64,000 bases of DNA. Source: Spisula solida. Lineage: Eukaryota > Mollusca > Bivalvia > Venerida > Mactridae. Location: positions 15,396,089 through 15,460,088 of the forward strand of contig OX365956.1 in assembly GCA_947247005.1 (NCBI GenBank), written 5' to 3'. Shown here piece by piece: positions 12,494-25,935 of this stretch. The translations under genes were made by a program, and so were the position numbers. The notes below the pieces were generated by a model. That model saw only the letters and a list, made by a program, of their open reading frames with translations. It had not been told where the DNA came from and made no database searches. The number at the start of each line of letters is the position of its first letter. Position 1 is the stretch's first letter.

Positions 12494-13496
12494 CGAGGGG
12501 TGATCCAGAATTACGTGGACTTTTGCTCTAGAAAGTTTATTTTAGGTCAGCTATGTATGAAGGTTGTACACAAGCGACTTTTATCTATTATTGTCACAAA
12601 ACGCAACACATATCTGAAAACAATTCTTTGCATCAACAGTTATACGCTACCATGGCAACACATAAATGCTTTCGCGGATCAACTAAGATTTTTTCCGTAA
12701 AACGTGTTACGTTAGTGCTGATTGTTACTGTGTTTCTTCATTTAGAAATTCATAAATATTGCATCATATTGTCTAATATTGTATCAACAACTGAGTGAAA
12801 TTTCAAAGACATATTCGTTGTATTCGTCATGTTATGAATATATATGCAACTGTTGTCATATCATAATTATCGTCAATAATGACGTCACAAAATTTCAGTT
12901 ACACTCGCATATCCATGTAATTCTTTGTACAGCTAGGAAAATTCCCAACGCAGATGAAATAAATCTTGGAGTAAACAAGTATTATACATATCGTATCACA
13001 GCCACTTGTTTTTAAATGGCATAAACGTTTTAAAGAAGGCCTGGATAATGTGACAGGCCATGCGGGTAGAAGTAAAACCCCGACGTTGATTGGATCGGTG
13101 CTTACGTTGGTCAGAATCAACCATTCGTGACATTAGTGGGAAAATATTATCTTCCAGGGCTGGTTACGGTACAGTTAGGTAAATATTGACAGGACGATAA
13201 TATATGCATACAATAACAGCATAATCTGTTAGGGAAAATAAAGAACAGTTGATTAGCAGTGTTCGAAAGCATCATGAAATGATACAGGCGTGAAGGTGAC
13301 GTGGTACGTCATTTCTGAGCTGCCCCGCGATTCATAACCATACCCCCTTACAGACGCTGTATTTACATTATTTATTATCGCATCCACGTGAAATTTGGTA
13401 TACTTGTGCAGTAAGTATCAATAATAGATTGTCCACATATTTGTAAATATAAGTATAACGGTTTTTGAATTAGAGCAAAAGTCCACGTAATTCTCG
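12494..13496 (+). mobile_element. mariner-type DNA transposon, 1003 bp, A1 only
   Basis: Flanked by TA duplications (12492-12493, 13497-13498). The left end begins 'cgaggggtgatcc'; both ends share 'aattacgtggacttttgctct' in inverted orientation, with about 10 bases lost near the right tip. A2 (29234-29246) and A3 (near 62177) show the undisturbed site 'aaatataagctatttgttgc', which is exactly what A1 becomes when the element and one TA are removed. It is a decayed, internally deleted element. Confidence 0.93.
12950..13130 (+). pseudogene. mariner transposase N-terminal remnant
   Basis: The frame through 13017-13127 reads 'WHKRFKEGLDNV', then a Gly-Arg-Ser stretch, then 'VLTLVRINHS' and a stop. 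This follows the pattern of the N-terminal DNA-binding region of mariner transposases, where a W.(K/R)RF..G helix is followed by a 'GRP/GRS' hinge and a second helix-turn-helix. No DDD/E catalytic core can be read in the rest of the 1-kb element, so the gene is a fragment. Confidence 0.72.
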
Positions 13497-13739
13497 TATA
13501 AGCTATTTGTTGCATGAAATAAAATTGGAAATGAGTTGAATTGACTATCAGAACTTTTTACACTTTGTGTCAAAAGTGTTATGCAGTTTCTAAAAATAGA
13601 TGTGTCATTGAACAACATGCTCTAACACGGAAAAAATTCAACATGGAATATTCAAGTGATGTTGCGTTGTCCAAGGTGAAATTGAGTGTGCCAGCTAGAA
13701 CTGCACGAGATAATATGTGACTCGAACTTCAACTACGCA

Positions 13740-14300
13740 CATGGTTTAACCTTTATAACTTGTTTATTTTTTGCATGAAATGTTGTGTACATGGTATGGA
13801 CTATAACAGAACTGTGTAAATAAAGAATTTTCTTCAAAATTAAATACAGCGATTCATTGAACCATGAATCATCAAAAACCGTAAAATGGCCGAGAAATTG
13901 ACGCGTAGGTGTAAATTATGTTTATGTATGGTAATTGGAATTTTAGATTTATCGTCAAATTCAAAAACAGAAACAAATCGATTTTTCTGTCAACAACATG
14001 GTGGTTTTTACTTTTAAAAATATTTTGTTATGTGTTATGAAACAGTCCGTATTTGTAAACCTAAATCCTGTCTCCGTGATAAGAAAATAAACTTGGAAAC
14101 GAACTTTATCAGATCAGCGGTGCCATATGTGAATTAGCAACCGGCGACCACACGATACAAATTTGTGACTTTAGATCCTGCTGATGTCATTTGTTTACTC
14201 TATTTGTGACAATTGTAGTCATATGTTTAAAACATCGATTTTATTGTAACTCCACACGTCCAAACTACATTATGTTGAACATTTCAGCTGATCAAACACG
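13740..14300 (+). repeat. Worn A-like piece
   Basis: Sparse but collinear resemblance to A1 of about 7050-7650: the 'attcattgaaccatgaa.c.tcaaaaac.g.aaaatg' and 'caacatggtggt..ttac.tttaaaa' landmarks occur in the same order. It is far more diverged than the three main A copies. No gene seen. Confidence 0.5.
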
Positions 14301-14369
14301 TACAAAATGTACATGTACTGGCCGAGCTGTATGTTAGTAAACACGTGTGTAATTATAAGTTTTCTTGAG

Positions 14370-17300
14370 TGTTTGTCTATGGTTGATAAAAACTGAATAA
14401 CAGCTATTGGACGTAGTATGCATGTGACTATATATATAAGTCAAATTATTATTCCTTTCTGTAATTAGGCCATTATTACTTTTTATTACATCTTAGCCTG
14501 TTGCAAATATGACATTTTATATCGGTAATGGTAACAATTGTGTACGAAGAACTATTACACGCTATATGTGCAACACGTACGTCGTGTCGGTGTGCTTCCA
14601 GTACACATCGGTAATGGAAATGAACATCGTGTAACGTCGTAGTATGCAGAAATATACCACGTCACCACAAACACATTGCACAATGTCCAACACACCGTCC
14701 CTTTGGCGCAACAAGGTTGTATCTCTCTATATACCTTGTTGCGCCAAAGGGACGACACAACTGAACGAGAAAATGAAATTAAACCGCTAAAGCATTCCGA
14801 CATTTTTCATAATACTTGTTTTACCTGTTTAAAAGTTACAAACAGCAGATCGTGTATCGACATATCATACAATATGTTCGTATTTGTATTGTATGACTAC
14901 GTTCAACCCTTGTCATTTTAAGTGCACGTGTCGATGTAGAATTTGACACAAATAACATATAAGTTTTAATTTTAAACGTTTTCTTTAATTTGTATAATCA
15001 CCAACTCTATGTATTACAATAAAATTCGTCCTATAAAACATATATTTTCAATTTTATGTTTCTTTATTTAATTTAGCAACACGTAACATAAACACAATAT
15101 GTTACAACTATCAATGTAGTTTATAAATTAATATGCATACGCTGATATATCACGCGCATTGTTTAATCATATTAAAATTTTGGGTTTTAAAGTTAATAAA
15201 CATTATGTACACACAAATGTAACGAATGAAACATATCCAATATCAATTGATATGCATACCTAGACATATCATGCAAATTGTATAATCAAATTTAGGAGTT
15301 AATAATATATAGTATTACATAAAACGCTTACCACTAAACCAGTAAACACAATTACACCGATTCTTGCAGTAAGATATTTATACATGGATGTAGATCAACG
15401 TCAAACTATACGTGCTTTTCTTTTTATTTTCGTTGAATTATAAGAAGAATATTTTCGTTCGGGTAATTTGTGACATATGAAACATACCTTATTCCCATGT
15501 TGTTATCTTAATCAATTTAAAGTGAGACAGCTACAGATGTCATAAATTTATCTCCACCCTAAATGTGCATTTCGATGCCATCGGCAACAGTGTAGTGGTT
15601 TACCCAATATCTCTACATATCCCTAAAGTATCTTATGCGGAATTAGTATCGTTGGAATAGACATTGGCACATTCATTCTCGATTTGTATTCAAATCAGAA
15701 CTACAAAAACGTTCACTCTATGGAATTGTTCTGAGAATATATTATTTCAAAAGGTGTCACCTGGGTAGTAACCTGTGACGTAGGGGTCACTAATCACACT
15801 ATTTCGTTTAATTCCGTCTATAATAAACCTTAACAGTTGACGCAAACTTTGTCTTTCACCAGATCAGTTTTTTCTTGACGTTCAAATGGAACATTTTGTA
15901 ATTTATCTTGATTGTTTATCAAACATACGCGACTGTGACTCAATAAACATCCCTTGAATTTCCAATGTAGATACATGTTCATGTAGACATTATGTTTAAC
16001 GTTATCTGTGGGGACCAAATAGAATAAAATAGCAACATTTATATTACGTAATGTGTTTTTCGGCGGTGAAGTTCATTTTCTCGTTTAACTATGTGTTGGA
16101 TAGTGTGTCGTGTAATTGTGGTATGACTGTATGTTTTATGGTTTCTGTGTTCGGCTGGTTGAGTACTGCCTTCCCTGTCAGATTATCTATTATCTTCTTA
16201 CATAATTGTATGGATTGAATTATTAGTTTTTTCAGGACAGAAGCACACTGCATATATATTGCATTTATCTTTCAACTTTATCTAACGATATGGACATGTG
16301 TGTTTATCTCTACTTTAATTTTAGTGCCTACCCTTTTCAATCCCACGTATCATGTTGTAGTATTTCCGCTTCCGAGCAAATACAAACATATTTCATTTAA
16401 ACATTCCAACTGACAACAATTGACTTAACCTCTATGAACTACAGGATTGGTTGACAAGCTTCCGGTATAATGTTGTGTTTATTTACCCAAAATAATTATT
16501 CAAATATTCTTATTGAAATATTTAGTTTATTCAGTTGTGATAATGAAACGGAGAGTGGGAGGAATTCACAGTTATTGCTTCCTGATTATTCTACCGGATC
16601 TTTACCCAAAGCCAAAACTCATTATAAATGAGGTTAATAACTTCATTCGAATTTTACGAAACTGCCCGACAATAAATGCGCACGTATGTGTCGGCTACAC
16701 ATTTGATAGTGGTTGCTTAGTCGGAAATTGGGACGGGATAGTTTTGTTGAGTTTGATGGCAGTTCTGCTATTACACGAACAGTATTCACTGAATAAATAT
16801 TCATCACATGACCCAGCGGATCAGAAGTGTACCGTAAAGCCGTACGGAAAATATCGTTAGGCACTCCCAGAGCATGTAATATATATTTGAATTATCCTGA
16901 CGTTACGTTAGCCAATCCATGTCTTGGTCGGTCCATGGCGCAAGGGTAATATCAACGTCGTCAAGACATCGCGCTCATTGTGCCGCTAAATTTTGGTTGA
17001 AACATATGCAGCATAAATCAATTTCAACGATAATGAGCGTTAAATAAGGTTATGTGATCAATAGAATCTTACATTCGTGCTCTTACATGTATTAGATACG
17101 AGTTTTATTAAACTCGTCGACAGTCATCGACGAAAACTATATGACAATGGGCGAAGCAAATTATTTTGTCCACTCGTTAAGTAACACATGTATGTAAAAA
17201 TCACTTACGCACGATCCTCTATAGGCTAAATACTTTTTGTTAAAAGTAGGCCTACATTTTGCAGAGAGCTACGACTCCATTGAACACTAGTGGAACATCA

Positions 17301-19319
17301 GAAAACAATTCTTGACAATATGTCACAAAGGCCGAGTTGACAATATGCTTGACTACGGACGGGGAAAGACATTGGTCGCTCTGATCAGACAAGAACTCGC
17401 ATGACCTTATAATAGTCGAACACAAACAAACAATGAAGCAGTTTGTTGCACGGTTACGAAGGCCAACTCGTGTCTCGGCATTTTAATATTTGCGTACGCT
17501 AGTTCGTTGCAAAGAATGAAGCATATGCCATAACTTGCTAGTTATGAGAGATTAGCACATATCAATGATATGGTGTGTCTTTTACAGTAATGTATGATAC
17601 TCGATTATTGTTCTAGCTTGACATTAAAACAGATGCTGTTCAGTTAATGAACAAACTGTATTTGGGTATTCAGGCATTTAATAAATTTTCTTAATCTTGG
17701 ACATTATCTAGGACTGGATAAAACAATAAGTTTTTACTATACATATATGTTCATGTCAAGTTTCGTCGTAACCGAGATAATGCATATTATTAGAACTCAA
17801 CAGGTTAATACACAATACATTTTCTATGTCTGTATATTTACTCTTAATTATGCTTATACGTACTAACGAATTACTAAAACTACGTGGTATTCTTATTCAA
17901 TTATTAAATGTAAACAGTTTGTTGATAATAACTTTAACCTACGTACCTCTTCCTGTTACTTTTCACCACATCCCGCCTACAGTCATCGCATTTTTATGTA
18001 GCATGCAATGTGTGAAATAGTATGTCAAAGGAGTGGGAAATGGACAATCGAAAGGTTATCTGACAAAAGATAATATTAAGTAAGACAGGGAAGGCAACAC
18101 TCAACTTAAGCAATCGAACACAGATAATATTGAAAACATACAAGGCACAATGGCAAACAGAACAAATCGAGCACAGAAAACATTAAACACATATTATGCA
18201 CAATGCCCAACTAAACAAGTAAAGGATCCGCCCAAGTCTGAGCTGATGAAAAGCAGAATGAATAGCACTCTAAAAGCTAAATGCCCTAGCTGAATGACCC
18301 AGTTTTAACGGTAAAACGGCTTCAATGCCTTTTTAAAAAAATCCTAAAAAGTAGACAGTAAAACTTACTCTGAGAAAAGCTGGAATTCCGTTAAAACTGA
18401 GTTTGAAAACGGTGGTCGGTTTTCTCAAAATTATATGTTGCACCTACCGTTCACCAATGCTTAAAACAACTATACGAATGTTTTATAGAAGTAATGTGAG
18501 TGTGTTATCGTCAGATCAACATCCTTTCGGTTATGCAAGAATAGAACTATCAATGTGCACTTTTGTCACTAATAAGGTTCACTACTTAACCGTAGCAAGC
18601 GTAGTACTAAAATAACTAACACAACTTAGATACAAATGACGAGAAAAGAATGCTAATATTTGAACAGTTGGACACTGCGTAATTGTTAACCTAACCCTAT
18701 ATATTGGGTATGGTCACACTAGCAATATGTCGAGTCTTGGCCAGGTCTGTTAAGCGTCAATGTACGTAACTGAGGCGTTTCTGTTATTCAGAATTGTAAG
18801 TTTAATTTTGTTGAGCCAATTATAGAAAGTCAATGGTATTCGTACGAAATTATTTAATGTCAGTACATTACATTGTTTACAATTTAGGTAGTAATACTCA
18901 CGATCATCTCATCGTGACTATTCACCACCTCTTAACTACAAATAATACTTTTTAGAATAACGGTTTCGGTTACTCGTATCCTTTAACTAAATGCCTAAAT
19001 AAAAAGACGATTATGAAGATAATTACTTAGATTTTGTAAGATTTAATGTCATGTACGCAGTGTATGAACTTTACAATTTCTCATAATTCACTGCAACATT
19101 CGTTTTTGAAAGAAGGGCGTATGTTGTTTGTTAAGGGAATCATCCGTATCTGATACGAAACACGTTTGTACTCATTTTAGCATCATATAACGTGCATGAA
19201 GCAGAATAAGTAATGTATGATAAAGTGTTAACTCATTGGAATGAACACAAGATGAATCACATTTATAGAGGGATTTATTGAATACTTTTATTACACGTGT
19301 ATATAATTTGCGTATCAAG
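14370..19319 (+). repeat. Segmental duplication unit C, copy C1
   Basis: Collinear with C2 (43520-49625). The left part (14.5-15.8 kb) is moderately diverged; from about 15.9 kb to 19.3 kb the two copies are nearly identical. C1 lacks two segments that C2 has near 44.93-45.03 and 45.06-45.69 kb. No transposase, reverse transcriptase or other domain was recognised. The longest open frame (16513-16860) is discussed among the rejected items. Confidence 0.9.
14696..14754. repeat. 59-bp perfect hairpin insertion with 4-bp direct repeat
   Basis: Arms 14696-14717 and 14733-14754 are exact 22-bp reverse complements ('ccctttggcgcaacaagg' core) around a 15-base loop. C2 at about 43815 lacks it and reads 'ccaacacacaactgg'. 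C1 reads 'ccaacacac', the 59 bases, then 'acacaactg', so ACAC is duplicated at the two sides. The arms are GC-richer than their surroundings. Confidence 0.92.
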
Positions 19320-21219
19320 CGAAAAATAACTAAAAGTTATTTAATCGTTATTGCTTTCATGTTCTGGAGATTAATATTTTATTTTTGACGTGACGCATGT
19401 AATGAAACGGCATCTAGCTATATTGGAATTACTCGGCTAAAATGTTTATTCATGCATATTCGTTCATGATTGTATGCAATTTACAATTGTTAATTGACCG
19501 AATACAAATGCAAATCCAAAAGTACAAGGAAATTTACTAGGAGTCCAAAACATGTTTTTTCGGATTAGCCGCCGCAAAGCACGAAAACCAACAAGCCGTC
19601 TACGAGCTCAGATGGAATATTTAATACAACAGCGCTTTATATGCTTCACCACTTAATCAATTAAATCAGGCTATAAGTATACTATAAGCCCGGCTATTTC
19701 TGATTACATCGATAATAGAAGACGAATATCATCTAGTTGGCAGTCAAAAGGAGCTGTCAGTCGTCTAATACCATATGCTAATAGCTCCACTTGACTGTAA
19801 ACGGACGATTTGAGATTGCAAGACACACAGCGTGTGATCATTTAAAATAAAATATTAAGACTGCCAAAGACATACTAACGTCCGTTTGTTCTGAACATGG
19901 TTGATGTTTCTGTATTTTTCCAAACAAAAAAACGATTTGCTTTTTAAATTGATTTATACTCTTTTATGCTACATGTAGCAAGCATTATTACATAAGAGCT
20001 ACTTTCAGGCTATTCAGTCTAGAAACTCTCCTTGTTTTTACGCTGACGAAGTATTTGCTTAGTTAAATAGTATTTTGACATGCTCGACGCCGGGCGTTAT
20101 CACATTACTAAGTAGGTTGATATTGGAACCATTGTTTGAATTATCATCTCTTGTTGTGAAGCAAACATGCAAGTAGGTCAAGAACGAACATCAACTTTGT
20201 CTAAGGTATAACTGTATTAAAGTTATCGGAAGTAGTACGCATGTAAATATAAGAAACTTGCAAAAAGCATAAGCATACACAAGTCCCATTATGTATTTAG
20301 GTAATGTACAACATTTTCTTCGCCGGTTATTTTCTTACAGTAGTGGACACAAAAGTTGACTTTTGTTTGATTTAAAGCAAATATGCCGATACCCACGCAG
20401 TAATAAATATGAAGTTTACCATAATTACCCAGATCTTTGTGTACGCCGACATAAACATATATAACCTTTATGACTAGTCAGGAAAGCCGACATCTGTTAG
20501 ATTTTTGTTTGATTTATTCCTTTATCTAACAAAGCATATCCATGTTCGTACGGATTCGAAATAACTTTACGGATGCATTCCAATACCAACAGTTTACTTA
20601 GTTCTTCCCATTTTACAAGTATGTTTGTTCACTGAACTTTGGTCGGCTTTTATGTTAGAATAACGCCACAGGCCGATATCAAACGTTCTATTTTTCTTCA
20701 AGACAACTAAGTTGGTGAATACTTCCCCATTACAATTTGATCAATTGGTAGTTAAATTCGAGAGGATCTTTAACTTTACTGTAATTCGTGATTTCAACAT
20801 AGCAAACTCATATAACAGTGTTTTTACTCTGTGTTTGTTCAAACAAAAAACATGTTGCCAATTGATAACAATGGCGTATAAATTGACGTTCTTTGTTCTG
20901 GTTGAAATATCTTTCTTTCCTCCTTTTAGAAAAAACATGGTATCGATACGTCGGAAGCCTATGTAATTATGTATCAAAACAATACAAACATAGTGAGCTT
21001 TATGACAATATGGACTGAGATTGGAAGGATAGAACCATGTCAATGACGTTATTCCTATAACTCTTTTGTTAACACATGACATGTTTCAAATACGGGATTT
21101 TCTTGTTGTATAATGGTCACTCTCAAAGATACGACGCCGTTTATGTACATACACACATGGTACCTGTCAATGCTACAAATATACTTGTGAGTTTCCTCGT
21201 GCGACTCGTGTTGTTTTAA

Positions 21220-21283
21220 ATTAGTGGAAAGAGCACCCAACTATTCATTTATTTAGCTGGTTGCGGGTTTGTTCCCAGCCCTA
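21220..21283 (+). repeat. tRNA-like (SINE-type) promoter motif, A2
   Basis: Same A-box/B-box-like pair as at 3244, reading 'ttagtggaaagagcaccc' and 'ggttgcgggtttgttccc'. Confidence 0.4.
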
Positions 21284-23803
21284 GAAATAACTAATTATAA
21301 AATATTTTCCGGAATTCTTCAAAATAAGTATAGAGTTGTTGATTAGACAGAAGCATAAACACAAAAGGGTTTAAATGGATAGTGTAGATACAATCCAGGA
21401 TTTCTCCATACATTATAACACATAAAACATGCGTAAATGTCAGCAAGTACAGTGATAGTCTCTCGTGTTGATGAGATCTCATCATGATACGTAACATATT
21501 GCTCGTGACATTGGTGTTTACTTGTTATATTACCAAAAGCGTAGAATTCATAATGTATTTTCGATGACTTTTGAAATGTTCTTGCGAAAGAGTCTGTAGC
21601 AAAGACTAAAGGCCTTACCGCCTTAACACGATGTCATGCTGCTATCAAATAGAACTGTTTTGTTAAAAGAAATTTAATGTGATACTGAATTACAAAGTTA
21701 CTCTAAAGTGTCTTAATTGTAACGAATTGTCACGCAATAAACACATCAAAGACCCGTATATACACATCTAATAAGGGAGAGTTATTTGTGCAATAAACAA
21801 AGCGAGCGTTTCTTGAATTTCAAGCGCTTCATCTCCGCAACGAATGGGATTTAAAGCAATTTAAATCTTATTGTTAAATAGGAACTTGCGATAACTAGAT
21901 CAAGTATTCTTGAATGACACGTTTTGAAAGAATGTTTCTAGATATTTTACTTTGATTGTACACAAATGTGATTTGATATTGTATGGACGTCGTTATAATT
22001 GTATCATACTAAGTGATTCAGGCTGTACGTGCCCTATACATATTTAAACACGCTTACTACATGTGCCAATTAATGATCATTGTAAACACCTCGTTATATA
22101 AACCGAACACTACAGTATGACCCCGAGCATAAAGTTGTATTGCTTGCAACCTGTACATAGAGGAACAAATTTGTGGTCAATATCGATGTAATAATAAGAG
22201 AAAGTTTGTTTTGTACTTGGGCAATTGCTGATGCATGTGTTATTGAAGGTTAACGAACAAAGGCGTCACAATGAACCTTAAGTAGATATAGGTAAGTGCA
22301 TGTATAATAATAACATTTCTATGTCTTCACGGCAGCCTAAAAGTAAAAAATGCTGAAAGTCATGGCACCCTTGAGTTATCGACCTCAATATAAATAAGGG
22401 CCGGCTAGATCTAATGATGGTGACCAACTTTCTTATCCAGTAGTTGGAAGATGTTGGGCCCAGCCACTCTTCAGTTATTGACAGTAAAACTATTAGGTAT
22501 AAGTATTCATGTTAAAGGATACAAGCAAAACAATCAGTTTCCTCTTCTTCGAATGTGTCGGAATGCAGCATACATGTAATATATATGTTGGTACATACAC
22601 AGATTACACCTCATATATGAGACGACAGTCAATAGTACCGACACCAGGGCAATCTCATCCAACTGATCATTACATGTAGGAGTTTACGGGGTGTAAAACG
22701 AGATTGTGTATCAAACAGAGGTGTTGTTATGTGTCACTGCCAGTAATTAAATAACAGTCAAAAACACTAACAATGCACGTTATTCTTACGGGCTGCAAAA
22801 CACCCACCATCACACAAAAAAGATGTCAACGAAAAGGGCAAAGGCAGGAGGCGACGAAGTAAAAGGCTTTCAGATGCGTTTGTTGACACTATACAACTAT
22901 ACTAAGCCAAAATTCTAACAGAACACGTAGGTTTTTGGTCAATATGTTTGGTATTAGCGATAGTTATTTTCAAAAAATTGGTTTAAAATATCAACAATAT
23001 ATCGGAACGCAGTGGTCAAAATGTCTTTAAATTATTTTATTTGCATCATGGTTGAAACATAAATTTAGTTACACAACCCACCAAGATGAAATTAACAAAT
23101 GTTTGGCTTTGAATACGCAACACTAACATAATCAAGATTACTCTTATAAAAAAAATTAACGAAATTTTGAGTGTGATATTGACTGGCCAGATATTGTAAT
23201 CCGATGTTTTGTTCTATCTAAATGCAGTACATCAGTTCATTGAACCATGAAACGGTAGAAAACAAAAAAATGTACAAGGAATTGTAATGACTGTTTAAAG
23301 CCAAAAATATTTTTATTCAGTTGATTGTAATTTTGATCGATCGACTCTTTTAAATAACCCGAATTAAACTTAAACATTGTGGTCGTTGACTTTAAAAGTT
23401 GTTTTAAGCATTTTTTGTAAATTCTCTTAATTTTTTATAATGGAGGGAATGTAATCCATTCAGTAATAAACCGAGTGGGTAAGAAACTTGCGTATTTTTT
23501 ATCAAACTGACTTTCAAAGATAATGTTTCTTTAATCATGTTCCTAATTCCCCTTTTAAGATTGATATTGTTTTCATTTTATCTAGGGACTGTGAAAGACT
23601 GGACTGGAACTGGAAATTGAGTTTTTTTATGTCACTGGTATGTTTTAATGACTGTTTAATACACTGAATGGAGCGAAAACGCACTTTTAACACGTGTGCT
23701 TATAACACTATTAATCTTACATTTGAACAAATATTATAAATTAAACCGGTAAACGTAATTCAGTAACATTTTACAGTTGTGGGAATGACCTCGAAAAGGG
23801 GAG

Positions 23804-23811
23804 TACATGTA
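23804..23811. repeat. TACATGTA scar in A2
   Basis: A2 'gagTACATGTAatcatt'; A1 and A3 'g.gTAatcatt'. Confidence 0.9.
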
Positions 23812-24201
23812 ATCATTCAAGAGTTATCACACCTGAATATAACACTTTTCTTACATCTTGTGATTTTCAATGCATTCTTTATTCTTTTAAGGCGTATTTA
23901 TATTCACACACGTGAAAAATAAAACAAAATAATGTGTTCGATGGTGTATATCACTCATTTTCGTTTTGACCCCCACAAGTGAACATACCGACTGCTCTTC
24001 CACGGTTTACCATTACTATACTAATTTTAGAATAAATGGTCTTTCGGTATACAGTAATGTTCTAATCACTCAGAATTACTCAACTTGTATCAATTATTTT
24101 TATGTGCGGTCTATCTATTAGCACAATACACATTTTAACTTCCTTCTTATTCACCGAAATTGACCCAACTGTCTAGAACCATACAATGTAAAGACAGATC
24201 A

Positions 24202-24349
24202 GGGGTGGTATTCAATATTGATCTTATTTAAATTGAGAATAACGATAGCCAATCATATTGCCTGTTACTGACCAAGAGTTTAATATGATGCGATCTGATT
24301 AGTTGTCCTTATCCTTAAGTCAAGTAAGATCAATATTGAATACCACCCC
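24202..24349. mobile_element. 148-bp hairpin MITE, A2 only
   Basis: Ends are a perfect 25-bp inverted repeat beginning 'ggggtggtattcaatattga'; the interior is also largely self-complementary. A1 (near 6910) and A3 (near 57868) read straight through 'acagatca.gtc.cat'. The flanking duplication is at most a base or two ('a' on both sides), so the superfamily is not decided. It encodes nothing. Confidence 0.88.
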
Positions 24350-25461
24350 AGGTCACATTTTTTCCTTAACAGACTCGTCAATCATATTTAATGTTAGAAA
24401 AAGACCACGACCGACAAATGAAGTGACGTTGGGGTTTAATGCAAACTTTGAAGGACATAGTATCCATTAATCATTTTTGTTTTATTTCTTGCCTTAATAT
24501 AAATAAAGATTCGTTCACTATAGTTAAATTTCACAGTTTTATAAAATACACTAGATTGGCTTTGAAAATGTAACATTAATGAAAATAAGATAACTGTTAT
24601 GATTATAAATATTTCAGAACGAACTTCTATGTGCGTGCAATTGACTGGCCGGGGATTTTAACTTGATATTTTAACAATCTAATTACACTACAGCCGTTCA
24701 TGAACCATGAAACATCAAAAACTGAAAATGTCACAGAAATGTGCTAATCTTAATGCTAATCTTTTTTTAATTATGATCAGTTGGAACTTTCGATCAATCG
24801 ACAATTTAAAAAATGATTTACGAAATAAAGCGGGTTACCACACAGCAATATGGTGGTCGTTAACGTTTTAAAATGCTATTTAAGGATAACCTAACATAAC
24901 TACTATTATATGATCAATGGGAAGTATTTCAAATAAGCATTCAGTTTGCAAAAGTCAGCTTTTCTAAACCTCAAGTGAGCGTTATGTGTCTCATTGTTTG
25001 CTTTAATTGAGAGTCCGTAATAAACATGTACACTTGTAAAAGAACTGTATCAGCAAAAAAGCTTCACAGCTGCATTAGTATCATGACAAACGCCGAAGGA
25101 CGCACGGCACAAATATTTACAACATGTTTTTGTTTATATCATCATGTGTTTATTGTGATCCTGAAAAGTGAGATCGGATTGAAATAAATATATTTGTTTG
25201 TGATTCCACATATCTTCGGTACATTTATTGCGCATTTCAATTTCAATTTAATGTTGTTTTCAATGCCGCTCTGTGTACGACAATATGTTATAATGTCAGT
25301 ATGCAACTGCCAATTATACATTTTGTAGATGACATTGAATCTCTAATGTTCACACAGTAAGATCCGACAAGTTCACAATCACATTTCGCAAATATTCGGA
25401 TATAAAGGATAAAGATCTTTTTTTTTTATAATGAACCAATCGTCATTTTTTTCCTTCCTCT

Positions 25462-25469
25462 TACATGTA
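25462..25469. repeat. TACATGTA scar in A2
   Basis: A2 'cctctTACATGTAcaaaa'; A1 and A3 'cctctTAcaaaa'. Confidence 0.9.
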
Positions 25470-25927
25470 CAAAATAATATGACATTATTCGGGTTTATTC
25501 AGATTGTTTGATAATTTCCTGATCTTTCAATTTTCTTGGCATTGTCATGACAACGTGATAGTTATTTGTGTATGAACATCACACTATTGAATAGTCAACC
25601 TTCTTTTTCCATGGCAATCTTCGAAATGTCTAGGTTTTATATTAAAGACTAAAACATTCCAGCATGACTCATGAGTTGTCTGTTTAACTGAATATGTCCA
25701 TTGGGAGAAAAACGTCAGCTACTGAAAGTACTTTGTATCAATTTTCAAAACAACATAATGAAACTGTTATATGGATCGATTGGATCAAAAACACTGACTA
25801 ATGGGAACATAACCCAAGCCGTCAAATAATATGTGTTTGGAATTCTACACATGCATGTCTTTATTTATTTTTCAGGCTGGTAAAATCTATCACTGCTCAT
25901 GTTTGTAAATATATTTAGTTTTACTCG

Positions 25928-25935
25928 TACATGTA
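25928..25935. repeat. TACATGTA scar in A2
   Basis: A2 'ctcgTACATGTAtaatg'; A1 and A3 'ctcgTAtaatg'. Confidence 0.9.

Larger units (their letters stand above)
1298..13730 (+). repeat. Segmental duplication unit A, copy A1
   Basis: Alignable by eye to A2 (19378-29390) and A3 (49626-62400) over almost its full length, with most 60-base blocks differing at only a few positions. Copy-specific differences include a LINE fragment (8621-9918), a mariner (12494-13496) and loss of about 0.4 kb of the shared LINE near 11440. The opening lies near 'ttgacgtgacgc.tgtaatgaaacggca'. Similarity to A2 ends near 13720, after 'tgcacgagataatatgt'. Outside the transposon remnants I find no open frame that is conserved between copies better than the surrounding DNA, so I treat A1 as non-coding. 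Confidence 0.9.

Noticed and set aside
16513..16860. 115-codon open frame in C1 with a 98-codon counterpart in C2 (46326-46622)
   Set aside because: The conservation equals that of the flanking non-coding DNA, the frame starts at a non-ATG codon, C2 differs by a 6-base repeat change, and the older inverted C copy near 33150-33250 does not keep the frame. No family recognised.
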